Shown here piece by piece: positions 46,060 to 54,193 of a stretch of DNA of 64,000 bases; within the stretch, counting starts at the first letter, position 1, and every line of letters starts with the position of its first letter. Both the position numbers and the translations under genes were made by a program. This stretch comes from Belliella calami (lineage in GTDB: Bacteria; Bacteroidota; Bacteroidia; Cytophagales; Cyclobacteriaceae). The DNA lies in assembly GCF_022549695.1 (NCBI RefSeq), contig NZ_JAKZGS010000001.1, positions 325,815-389,814 on the forward strand, in the 5' to 3' direction. The notes under the pieces were generated by a model. The model was not told the origin of the DNA. It saw only the letters and a list, made by a program, of their open reading frames with translations, and did no database searches.

Positions 46060-47454
46060 TTAGTTGAATGACATCCAGTCAACTGCTATGTTTCCTTTTC
46101 CTTTATATACCAATACTAAATCTTGGACTCCTTGGACTTCATCATTTAGATCCACTTTTATTTCTTTCCAATCTGAAGAACCATTGATCTTTTCCTTAGC
46201 TATCAATTTGCCTTTTTCATTCCCTAACCTTAACTCCAGGGAACCATCATTATTTTTTGATTGTAGATTCAAAATCACCTTCTTCATTTTTCCATTTCCA
46301 AAATCCACTTGGTTATATTGCACCCAAGCTCCATTTTTGGAAAAAACGGATTTCCAACCATCAAATGGACTGGCTGGATTCAAGAATTCTATGCTATAGC
46401 CATCCTTGCTGTGATTGCTAAATCTGTCCAAGTGGATTTTGATTTCAGCTTTTGAAATACCAATTCCCCTGTGAGTTGGGGTGATTTTTTGGATCTTTCC
46501 TTCGGCATCGAAAAACAAACTATCGGCTCTTATTGAGCGATTTTTGTCGAAATTTGGAGAATAATCATTGTGGTGATAGAAGAATAACCATTGCTCATCA
46601 AGCTTTGCGACTGAAGGATGATTCGTCCAGCAGCCTGTCGGTGATTCGTCCATTACCACTCCTTGAAAAGTATATGGTCCTAAAGGACTGTCGGAAGTCG
46701 CATATTCTATCCTTTCGGTATTTTTTTCTACGTGTGGATATACCATATAGTACAGTCCTTCTCTTTCGAAAACAAATGGCCCTTCTTTCAGTCCTTCGTC
46801 GGGAAAATCCTTGAGTGTGAATACTTCCGAATCCAGCTCTTTCATATTAGGCTTCAACTTGGCCCCAAAAAAATGATGCTGAGACCAAAAGAGGTAAGCT
46901 TGTCCATCATGATCAATGAATACATTAGGATCGATACCATCTACATTGGCAATGGGTAATTTTTCGGGAACATATGGGCCTTCAGGATTCTCAGCTACTG
47001 CTACACCTATTTTGAAACTGGAGCCATTCACACCCGGTGCATCGCTTTCCAATGTTCGGTTTTTTGCTTTGCTGGGAAAATAGAAGTAAAACTTCCCATC
47101 CTTTTCTATCGCATCAGGAGCCCACATACTGAAGGATTCCTGATCTACCCAAGGAACTTGATATTGACTCAATATCATTCCATGATCTTCCCAGTCAGTC
47201 AAATTGGAAGAAGAAAAAACATGATAATCTTCCATACAAAACCAGTCAGGGCGTCCTTGGGTATCTTCACATCTGATGTCATGTGATGGAAAAACATAGA
47301 TTTTCCCATTCATAACTCTTGCAGTAGGGTCAGCTGTGAATTGATCTCTGACAAGCGGATTTTGTCCAAAAGTCTCATGGCTAAGCACCAGTAGGATTGC
47401 TAAAGCCAAACTTTTCTTAAACAGACCCAATTTTATATCTAATAGACTCTTCAT
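46060..47454 (-). CDS. GH43 glycosidase with C-terminal CBM6
   Basis: 464 residues; signal peptide [18 protein letters not shown]43 domain: Asp in [35 protein letters not shown], Asp in [17 protein letters not shown] and Glu in [16 protein letters not shown]6-like beta-sandwich follows (about 345-464; [15 protein letters not shown]). It belongs to the same group as the CBM6-bearing genes at 24209 and 27676 but differs in the base motif (ADPTA rather than ADPAP). It is 6 nt downstream of the next GH43 gene and 13 nt ahead of GH95, so clearly within an operon. Confidence 0.93.
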   Translation of the reverse strand: MKSLLDIKLGLFKKSLALAILLVLSHETFGQNPLVRDQFTADPTARVMNGKIYVFPSHDIRCEDTQGRPDWFCMEDYHVFSSSNLTDWEDHGMILSQYQVPWVDQESFSMWAPDAIEKDGKFYFYFPSKAKNRTLESDAPGVNGSSFKIGVAVAENPEGPYVPEKLPIANVDGIDPNVFIDHDGQAYLFWSQHHFFGAKLKPNMKELDSEVFTLKDFPDEGLKEGPFVFEREGLYYMVYPHVEKNTERIEYATSDSPLGPYTFQGVVMDESPTGCWTNHPSVAKLDEQWLFFYHHNDYSPNFDKNRSIRADSLFFDAEGKIQKITPTHRGIGISKAEIKIHLDRFSNHSKDGYSIEFLNPASPFDGWKSVFSKNGAWVQYNQVDFGNGKMKKVILNLQSKNNDGSLELRLGNEKGKLIAKEKINGSSDWKEIKVDLNDEVQGVQDLVLVYKGKGNIAVDWMSFN

Positions 47455-47460
47455 TGTGAA

Positions 47461-49029
47461 TTAAAATTTAATTTGATCTTCAATTTTAAAGAAATCGAAG
47501 TCAACAAACCCTCCAGTTTGTTGGGTGGAATAATTGAACAGGGCAAACCTGTAGCCCATAAAATGAGGAAGGGTATATTTCATTTTCAACACATCGCCTA
47601 ATTGATTCCAGTTTTTCCCTCCATCAGTGCTGTAGTAGAATTTGGCTTCATCTTTTCTGTCATTGAAGTCACAAACGGCCCTAAGCAAAATTTCATCACC
47701 TTGAAAATCAACAGATTCAATTTCCTCCACCACATTATCTTCGATCCTTTTCATTTTAAGTTTCTTTCCTTCATCGCTTGCTTCTACACCTATCAGCCCA
47801 TACTCTTTTTGAAGCAATCCCAATCCTGCAAAGTCACCGGTTTTCATCCCTTTCAGGCTGATTTTTATAGTCCCCATACTTTCAGGTCCAATTGTTCTCT
47901 GGGTAAGGGTGTTTCTTACAGATAAAAAATCCTGATCTAACCGGTCTGTTTTGAGTCTTAAGTACCCCTTTTTTCGGTTGACCGACCAAAGTGCATTAAC
48001 CGGATTATGATTCCATTGCCAAACCAGTGGAAGGTCAGGCTCACCTTTTTTCCTTTTAAAATCATCTGAAGCTACTATTCCAGGAATCAATCCTTTACTT
48101 TTGGGTAGATCCAATTCCATAGGGACTTTTCCATCTACACCCAATACAGGCCAACCATCTTCCCACACAACAGGCACCAGATAGGGAATCCTTCCTACTG
48201 CCCCATTGTCTCTAAAGAGATATGCGTACCAATCTCCATTTGGAGTGTCAATCAACCCACCTTGAGCTACACCCTTGTCTTGAAGGGCAATGCGACCTTC
48301 ATATGGACCAAACAAATTGTCAGATTTATGGACAATCACTGTCCTCATCCCTCCTCTAGGCCAAGAGATGTTGAACAAGTAATATTTGCCATCAATTTTG
48401 AAAATCTGGGACCCTTCCGCTGGAAGCATGATCTCTTCCTTGATGGGTTCATGGGCATTTTTGATTATTACCCGCTCGGTATTTGGCTTGATACCAGAAA
48501 GGTCACTTTCTAGCTCTACAAGCTTTATCTCACCAGCCCCCCAAATCATGTAAGCTTTACCCTCATCAAACAGCAAAGTATGATCATGCATAGAAGGGCG
48601 AAACTCAATGGATTTCCAAGGACCCTTTTCAATATTTTCAGTGGAGAAAATGTAGGTTTTTCCTGTATTTCCTGAAAAAGTACTTATATAATATGTATCC
48701 TCGTGAAATCTCAAGCTACTTGCCCAAGACCCTTTCCCATACATATCCTTGCCATTTTGAAGCAGAAGATCATCTGAGTTACCTAAAGTCTCATATGCAT
48801 AGCTTACCAATTCCCAGTTTACCAAATCCTTGGACTTCATGATTGGTACACCGGGATTGACATGCATGGTGGTACTACTCATGTAGTAAGTATCTCCTAC
48901 TCTTATGATCGAAATATCTGGAACATCAGCATGGATGATGGGGTTAATGGCTTTTTGTCCCAAAGTTTCAAGGCAAAAAAGAACAGAGATAAAAAAAATA
49001 AATAAAGTATTTTTAAGATAGTAAGTCAT
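47461..49029 (-). CDS. GH43 arabinofuranosidase-like with XynB-type C-terminal domain (GH43_12-like)
   Basis: 522 residues; signal peptide NTLFIFFISVLFCLETLGQ. GH43 domain to about 310: base Asp in IIHADVPDISIIR, SSTTMHVNPGVPIM, Asp in MHDHTLLFDEGKAYMIWG and acid Glu in LPAEGSQIFKIDG. The C-terminal concanavalin-like domain (about 320-520; FKRKKGEPDLPLVWQWNHNP) resembles GH43_12-type enzymes, many of which are arabinofuranosidases. An 11-bp perfect hairpin (49047-49088) lies just upstream of the start, followed by the block of hairpin repeats that separates it from the GH10 gene. Confidence 0.92.
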   Translation of the reverse strand: MTYYLKNTLFIFFISVLFCLETLGQKAINPIIHADVPDISIIRVGDTYYMSSTTMHVNPGVPIMKSKDLVNWELVSYAYETLGNSDDLLLQNGKDMYGKGSWASSLRFHEDTYYISTFSGNTGKTYIFSTENIEKGPWKSIEFRPSMHDHTLLFDEGKAYMIWGAGEIKLVELESDLSGIKPNTERVIIKNAHEPIKEEIMLPAEGSQIFKIDGKYYLFNISWPRGGMRTVIVHKSDNLFGPYEGRIALQDKGVAQGGLIDTPNGDWYAYLFRDNGAVGRIPYLVPVVWEDGWPVLGVDGKVPMELDLPKSKGLIPGIVASDDFKRKKGEPDLPLVWQWNHNPVNALWSVNRKKGYLRLKTDRLDQDFLSVRNTLTQRTIGPESMGTIKISLKGMKTGDFAGLGLLQKEYGLIGVEASDEGKKLKMKRIEDNVVEEIESVDFQGDEILLRAVCDFNDRKDEAKFYYSTDGGKNWNQLGDVLKMKYTLPHFMGYRFALFNYSTQQTGGFVDFDFFKIEDQIKF

Positions 49030-49046
49030 TTCAATGCTGGGTTTAA

Positions 49047-49088
49047 GAGGATTTCCATGTACTAATAATAGTGTATCTGGAAATCCTC
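49047..49088. other. Perfect stem-loop upstream of GH43
   Basis: GAGGATTTCCA (49047-49057) and TGGAAATCCTC (49078-49088) pair over 11 bp around a 20-nt loop, 18 nt upstream of the GH43 start. No U-tract on the minus strand. Compare 35577-35609. Confidence 0.55.
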
Positions 49089-49184
49089 AAGATTCAATAG
49101 GTTTGATAGGTGCTTTTATTTTTATATTAAACTTCAACGGTAATTGATAACTTATCCATAGTTTGTGTCTTGGTTCTTGGATCC

Positions 49185-49470
49185 TTGGTTTGTGTCCTCA
49201 CAAACCAATCTCCACCTTGGTCTGTGTCCTCACAGACCAATCCTTCCAAACCTTCCCCTCTACCTTGGTCTGTGTCCTCACAGACCAAACCTTTCTCCAT
49301 CTCTACCTTGGTCTGTGTCCTCACAGACCTATACTTCTTTATCTTTTGGGGCACAAACCACAGAGTTGGTGGACTATTGTGCTGTGGTCTGTGGGGACAC
49401 AGACCACAGCGTTAATCTAATCGTCTGTGGAGACACAAAACCCTGATGGTCTGTGAAGACACAGACCATG
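49185..49470. repeat. Cluster of about eight TTGGTCTGTG hairpin repeats
   Basis: Copies such as 49185-49208, 49217-49240, 49265-49288 and 49308-49330 read TTGGTYTGTG-TCCT-CACARACCAA. Further copies at 49383-49408, 49420-49442 and 49446-49469 read on the other strand (GGGGA, GGAGA and GAAGA loops), with a degraded one near 49347-49360. Each is a nearly perfect hairpin of about 10 bp. The gap of 448 nt between GH43 and GH10 holds little else. All six frames contain ORFs here, but they are translation artefacts of the repeat. Confidence 0.85.
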
Positions 49471-49477
49471 GTTCATC

Positions 49478-50626
49478 TCAATATTTTGCAGCCAATTCAA
49501 TGATGTCATTGACCACACTTTTTGGCGTATTGTCTCTGTTGAAAAGCAAAGGATAATCTGTTCTTCCCCTTACTGGCCAACCGTTTTTCCAAGAGTCACC
49601 ATCGTTGATTCCCCAAAGCGTCACTCTTGAGATTTTGTCATGGTGATCCAAGAAAAGTTTGAAAAAAGCCATATACCTTTCATCAAATTTCTTTTGAACA
49701 TCATCAGGTAATCCATCGGTATATGGATTGAGGCTTTGCTGGTATTCTACATTGGTAGCTACATCAGCTCCCATATCTCTTCTCGGAGATGGCAACACAC
49801 TTAGATCCAACTCAGTGATCATGACTGTCACTCCTAGATCAGAATATGCCAAAATGCTCTTTTCAAATTCATCAATAGTAGGATATTCCAAGCCAATATG
49901 ACCTTGCATACCAATGCCATCGATTTTGATTCCTTGAGCTTGTAGGTTTTTGACCATTTTGACTACGCCTTCTCTTTTGCCGGGATTGGCCATAGAAAAG
50001 TCATTGTAATATAGCTCAGCATCAGGATCAGCTTCATGGGCAAATTGGAACGCCAACTTCATAAAATCTTCACCTAGAATTTCATAGAATTTACTTTTTC
50101 TCCATGAACCATCGTCTAAAATAGCTTCATTGACCACGTCCCAGCCTTTAACCTTACCTTTGTATCGTCCTACTACTGTATGGATATGGTCTTTCATTCT
50201 TTGGGTCAAAACTTCAGGAGTTACTTGATTTCCATCATTATCGGTAAAAAACCATCTTGGTGCTTGAGAATGCCATATCAAAGTATGTCCAACGATATGC
50301 ATATCATTGGCTTCACCATAAGCGATGAATTTATCTGCCATATCAAAGTTGAACTCACCCTCACGAAGCTGTATCATACCACTTTTCATATTATTTTCAG
50401 CCACTATCGAGTTGAAATGGGTATTTAAAACCCCCATAGAAGGTTGGCTTTGGTTGTTGATATGGTTTGCACTGAGTGCTGCCCCGATGTGGAATTTGTC
50501 TTTGAAGGCTTCTTTCAGGCTAACGGCTGCTTCTTTGTCCTTTTTGACTATGCATCCCAGTCCTAAAAGAAGAATTGTAGATAGAATTATTGTGTTTTTT
50601 ATGGTATGTTTTTTTGTGGTTTTCAT
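49478..50626 (-). CDS. GH10 endo-xylanase lipoprotein
   Basis: About 382 residues from the ATG at 50626. A TTG at 50665 would only add a non-hydrophobic tail. Lipoprotein signal (IILSTILLLGLGC; Cys25). GH10 domain: NNMKSGMIQ, GHTLIWHSQAPRW, acid/base Glu167 in WDVVNEAIL, LYYNDFS, GIGMQGHIG and nucleophile Glu272 in MITELDLSVL; TLWGINDGDSW completes it. Very similar in layout to the GH10 gene at 12962, but with a lipobox. It begins a new transcription unit after the terminator at 50942-50988. Confidence 0.95.
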   Translation of the reverse strand: MKTTKKHTIKNTIILSTILLLGLGCIVKKDKEAAVSLKEAFKDKFHIGAALSANHINNQSQPSMGVLNTHFNSIVAENNMKSGMIQLREGEFNFDMADKFIAYGEANDMHIVGHTLIWHSQAPRWFFTDNDGNQVTPEVLTQRMKDHIHTVVGRYKGKVKGWDVVNEAILDDGSWRKSKFYEILGEDFMKLAFQFAHEADPDAELYYNDFSMANPGKREGVVKMVKNLQAQGIKIDGIGMQGHIGLEYPTIDEFEKSILAYSDLGVTVMITELDLSVLPSPRRDMGADVATNVEYQQSLNPYTDGLPDDVQKKFDERYMAFFKLFLDHHDKISRVTLWGINDGDSWKNGWPVRGRTDYPLLFNRDNTPKSVVNDIIELAAKY

Positions 50627-50941
50627 TAGTTGTTGGGTTTGGTTTGAAATTTTTATTTGATTCAATAATCCCTTTCTTATTTTTTCACCATTATTCCCTC
50701 CTCTTTAGACCAGAAAAATAATCATTTTGAAAATCTTGAATTAATAAATTATTGATTTATAAAACATTGAGACATTATGGGTACACAAGCGAAATTTTCA
50801 ATAACTTTTATTCAAAATGTATTAAAGAATTAAGACCAAATTGTTTTTTTATGATTTTACAGTGGGAATCTTGAGAACTTGAATTTGAAGGTGTTTTTCT
50901 GTGTTTCAATCAATACCTAGACAAAAGAGACAGTGGGGATT
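50627..50941. other. GH10 upstream region, no gene
   Basis: About 315 nt of AT-rich sequence between the terminator of the core operon and the GH10 start. A minus-strand promoter is expected here, but no good TTG-N19-TAnnTTTG match was found (TACATTTTG near 50813-50821 has a 3-nt gap). No LacI-type operator was seen. Confidence 0.4.
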
Positions 50942-50988
50942 AAAAAAACAGAGAGGATATGAGACAAAAATCCAATCCTCTCTGTTTT
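50942..50988 (-). terminator. Strong rho-independent terminator after the core xylan-uptake operon
   Basis: Arms AAAACAGAGAGGAT (50945-50958) and ATCCTCTCTGTTTT (50975-50988) pair perfectly over 14 bp. On the minus strand a run of seven T follows. It lies just after the GH10-like gene stop at 50996 and marks the 3' end of the susC-susD-susC-susD-SGBP-GH10-like unit. Confidence 0.85.
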
Positions 50989-50995
50989 AAATAAT

Positions 50996-53104
50996 TTAGT
51001 TTTCTAGCCCCTCAGTAACACCAACATAAGCGGGTTTTCTGACTAGATTTGTATTCCAAAGACCTTGTCTCAAGGTATTGTCTGAATCCACAGGGTTAGT
51101 CAAAGTAATGCCGTATTGTTGAGATGCGGGGATTATTTGATTATAAAGCTCAATAACTGACTTGAACATATCTGCTTGAGCATCTAAAACAACCTGAGCA
51201 GGGTTACTGACATTCAACCTAACTTCCAAACCTGAAATTTTGATTTTCTTCCCAGATGCAGCTAAAAGCCTTAGCATACTTTCTACATTACCCAAGTTAG
51301 AATTTAAGTCAAGTTGCAAATTTGCCCCGATTCCATCAACTTGAGCATTTTGGCTTTCTATGTAGGAAACATACTCAATAAGTGCTCTACACTTTTCCAG
51401 ATTGGACTCCATACCACTTTCATTGATAAACAAAAGGTCATTGCTGTTTCCATATTCTCTGGCTAACTGGAAAGCCATTACTGCATAATCCTTTCCAAGA
51501 TAGTCCTGCCAATAGAATTCATTTGCTCCGAGAGTTCGGCCTTCTCCAGATCTTAATTCATTGGGATTGTTGTTATCAAGAGGTTCATTGATGACATACC
51601 TAGTATTGACAAAGTCTCTTGTTTCGCCGACAAATTGAGATACCCAATTTTCAAACTGACCATAGGTGATTGCGGATTTTTCTTGAGGAGTTCTATCAAC
51701 AATGGTGGTGGAGCCACCAGAAAGACTAGCACTTGCCAAAACTACATCATCAATATAAACTGTTCCTGCAAATTCTCCATAACTGATAATGAATCTATTC
51801 CTATCAGCAGCAGATATTGTAGTAGAGACAGTGACTAAGGACCAGTTGGTTGTCACGAAAACTTGTCCAAAACCATTTGAAGAAAAATCTGGACTTTGAA
51901 GTTCAGGTCTGATGACCCCCTCTTCTGTTCCCTTCACCCAAAAGCTTAAATTATAAGTTTCTCCCATTTCAGCTGGTTCAGCAAGTTCATAAATAGTCTG
52001 AACTTCCCAAAAACCTCCAGTAACAGAAGGGTTAGTAACAAAAAATGCTCTGCCTTCATTTCCTACGCCTTGTCCATCTTCTGTAAGTCCCCGTGTTGAG
52101 TTATTTCCCCAACCTCCCCAAGCGATTCCAGACTCAAACTTTCCATCAGATATCAGATTATTGATAATGGGTTCACCAGCAATATCATAAATGTATAAAT
52201 TATTGATGTCAATGAAATAGTTCACACCTTCCTGATAGCCCAACTCAAATTGAAAACTAAATGAGTCATTTTGAAAATCGCTTATTCTGAATCTGATTTC
52301 CTTCCATGACAAATTTGTCTCAAAAGTTTGTGCTATTTCCCCTGATGAAAACCAATCGATTTCTGGTTCATTGTTTGTCAAACCATCGAAAGTTATCCTT
52401 CCTTCACCAGGAACATCAGATTTTATATAGGCGATAAATTCATAAACCTTACCTTGTTCGATTGGAATATCTGGGGAAGAAAACCTTACATTTGAAGGAG
52501 AAGATACACTACCTGACGAAACTACGCTTACGGCAGGTGAGTTTCCTCCCATTCCCTGATTAGGTTCGATAGTGGTTCCTGCACTAAACTCCCATTGTTC
52601 TAAATTTCCACTTCCGAGTTCTTGTACATTCAATTCATTCGCGAATGCTGGTGAATTTACAATTAAGGGGGATAGTGCTCCATTTAGTAAAGAAGCATTT
52701 TGGTTTTGGTGCCAGATTAACGAAGGGCTAACAATCTCAACATTTGATTCACTAGCAACGCTAAGAAGGTTCATTACACCTGTCAAATTATATGTTCCAT
52801 TGTTTTGAGCAATGCTGCTGTGAGTCATACCATTAGTTGGGGTGAACTCATTAAAATTCCTATTAACCAACCTATACATTAAGCCTCTATTGGCAAAATT
52901 TTCCATAGGCATTGAAGCTCCAAGTTTATAGTTTGGATTGTTTGTAGAATCCAAATAACTCTTTAGCGCTTCATAACTATCCAATTCTTCCTGAAGGATA
53001 ATACTTTCAGGTTTTTCCACATTGAACTCTAAAGGATCAAAGTCTGCACAAGAGGTAAACATTAAACCTGCTGCTAAGAATATGTATAAAACATTATTTT
53101 TCAT
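50996..53104 (-). CDS. GH10-like lipoprotein with two inserted CBMs and a lost nucleophile
   Basis: 702 residues, lipoprotein signal (YIFLAAGLMFTSC; Cys19). The layout matches Bacteroidota Xyn10A-type xylanases: the GH10 barrel is split (about 55-150 and 470-700) by two CBM4/22-like beta-sandwiches (about 170-310 and 315-460). The acid/base Glu507 remains (YVINEP). At the nucleophile strand the usual TEL or SEL reads Ser624-Gly625-Leu626, so Gly replaces Glu. GHTLxWH has become SPSLIWH, YNDYN is FINESG, and the GIGxQ-H motif reads GIGANLQLD. It is likely a xylan-binding surface protein, not an enzyme. It is the last gene of the uptake operon. Confidence 0.85.
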   Translation of the reverse strand: MKNNVLYIFLAAGLMFTSCADFDPLEFNVEKPESIILQEELDSYEALKSYLDSTNNPNYKLGASMPMENFANRGLMYRLVNRNFNEFTPTNGMTHSSIAQNNGTYNLTGVMNLLSVASESNVEIVSPSLIWHQNQNASLLNGALSPLIVNSPAFANELNVQELGSGNLEQWEFSAGTTIEPNQGMGGNSPAVSVVSSGSVSSPSNVRFSSPDIPIEQGKVYEFIAYIKSDVPGEGRITFDGLTNNEPEIDWFSSGEIAQTFETNLSWKEIRFRISDFQNDSFSFQFELGYQEGVNYFIDINNLYIYDIAGEPIINNLISDGKFESGIAWGGWGNNSTRGLTEDGQGVGNEGRAFFVTNPSVTGGFWEVQTIYELAEPAEMGETYNLSFWVKGTEEGVIRPELQSPDFSSNGFGQVFVTTNWSLVTVSTTISAADRNRFIISYGEFAGTVYIDDVVLASASLSGGSTTIVDRTPQEKSAITYGQFENWVSQFVGETRDFVNTRYVINEPLDNNNPNELRSGEGRTLGANEFYWQDYLGKDYAVMAFQLAREYGNSNDLLFINESGMESNLEKCRALIEYVSYIESQNAQVDGIGANLQLDLNSNLGNVESMLRLLAASGKKIKISGLEVRLNVSNPAQVVLDAQADMFKSVIELYNQIIPASQQYGITLTNPVDSDNTLRQGLWNTNLVRKPAYVGVTEGLEN

Positions 53105-53124
53105 TTTTCTTTAATTTAAGGTGA

Positions 53125-54153
53125 TCATTTGATAACAGGACTAAAAGTCTCTATGCTAACACCTCTATTCCTAAGGACAAGTGTATCTGTAGCGATCACG
53201 CGCATTTGTGGTAAATCGACTTCGTACTGTAAGTATATGGCATCCCTATCCTGATTTCCCCAGCTTTTCTTTTCGCCATCTTTGACAAATCTACCTTGAC
53301 CAGTCACTGTAACTCCCTCTGTGGCTGAAGTCACTGTACATTCTCCTTGGTTGTTGAATGTTAATAGCAAGTTAGAGGTGATGTTATTGCCAGTTTGATC
53401 TTGGTAAACTAATGGGAAGTCAATTTCAGATAGTGATCTAGTGCTGAGATCTTTTAGCTCGTCATGCTCTACAAACTGTTCTCTTCTGATCTGATTTCCG
53501 GTAAGCCCTTCAAAACCAGTCTTTCCAGTAAATTGATCAACCCCTCTACGCAAATAGATACCGTGGTATTCATTGATATATTTGACTGCATAAAGAACAA
53601 AATCCTTTGGAGTAACATCCCAGTCACCAATGACATGAGGGTTAGGATTATCCACAATGGGAATACCTACCAGAACTGAATCTGCATTTGTGACATTTCT
53701 AATCCTTAAGGGAACGACATAGGTGTTTTTGATTGCATTTGGATCAGCAAAAAAAGCACCTGTAAGCTGAATCTCAACTCCACCAATGATTTCTCCTCTA
53801 GGTATGGTGATGGTGTTTTCCGAAAGTTGGTAATATTCAGATGGCAAGATCATGACATCATCACCACCATCTGAGAAGGCAAGATTTTCTACCAGCGTCG
53901 GATCCACTTCAATATCCAAGGTGATATTGTTTCTGTTGTTATATACTCCTCCAGTAGTTGCCATAATTTTGAACTTCCATTCATTGTCTAGTGAAGTATC
54001 AAAAATATCTTCTCCCAAAGTAATCGTCCTAACTGGATATTGGTGAGAGAAATAAACAGTTTGATAATCAAAATCAGGAAACTCCCAATCCTGATTCACA
54101 CAGGAAAGCATCACCAACGGGGCAACAACTAACATTAATAATAATTTTTTCAT
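53125..54153 (-). CDS. Surface glycan-binding lipoprotein (DUF1735/DUF5627-type)
   Basis: About 342 residues from the ATG at 54153, which starts a lipoprotein signal (KKLLLMLVVAPLVMLSC). ATGs at 54183 and 54177 are also in frame. An N-terminal DUF1735-like beta-sandwich (about 20-170; YFSHQYPVRTITLGED, ITIPRGEIIGGVEIQL) is followed by a lipocalin-like/DUF5627-type part with IYLRRGVDQ and IYLQYEVDL. Position between SusD and the GH10-like gene matches the XusE slot of core xylan utilisation operons in Bacteroidota. It probably binds xylan at the surface. Ligand inferred from position. Confidence 0.8.
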   Translation of the reverse strand: MKKLLLMLVVAPLVMLSCVNQDWEFPDFDYQTVYFSHQYPVRTITLGEDIFDTSLDNEWKFKIMATTGGVYNNRNNITLDIEVDPTLVENLAFSDGGDDVMILPSEYYQLSENTITIPRGEIIGGVEIQLTGAFFADPNAIKNTYVVPLRIRNVTNADSVLVGIPIVDNPNPHVIGDWDVTPKDFVLYAVKYINEYHGIYLRRGVDQFTGKTGFEGLTGNQIRREQFVEHDELKDLSTRSLSEIDFPLVYQDQTGNNITSNLLLTFNNQGECTVTSATEGVTVTGQGRFVKDGEKKSWGNQDRDAIYLQYEVDLPQMRVIATDTLVLRNRGVSIETFSPVIK

Positions 54154-54193
54154 ATTTCTATATCTTTGAAAATCCATATTCATTTTATCATTT

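Noticed and set aside
49127-49446. Several overlapping small ORFs on both strands with repeated words such as VCEDTDQG or GLCPHRP
   Set aside because: They are six-frame readings of the TTGGTCTGTG hairpin repeats; no signal, start context or domain supports them.
49185-49470. Possible CRISPR array
   Set aside because: Units are short hairpins with irregular spacing and mixed orientation, spacers are not uniform, and no cas genes are near.
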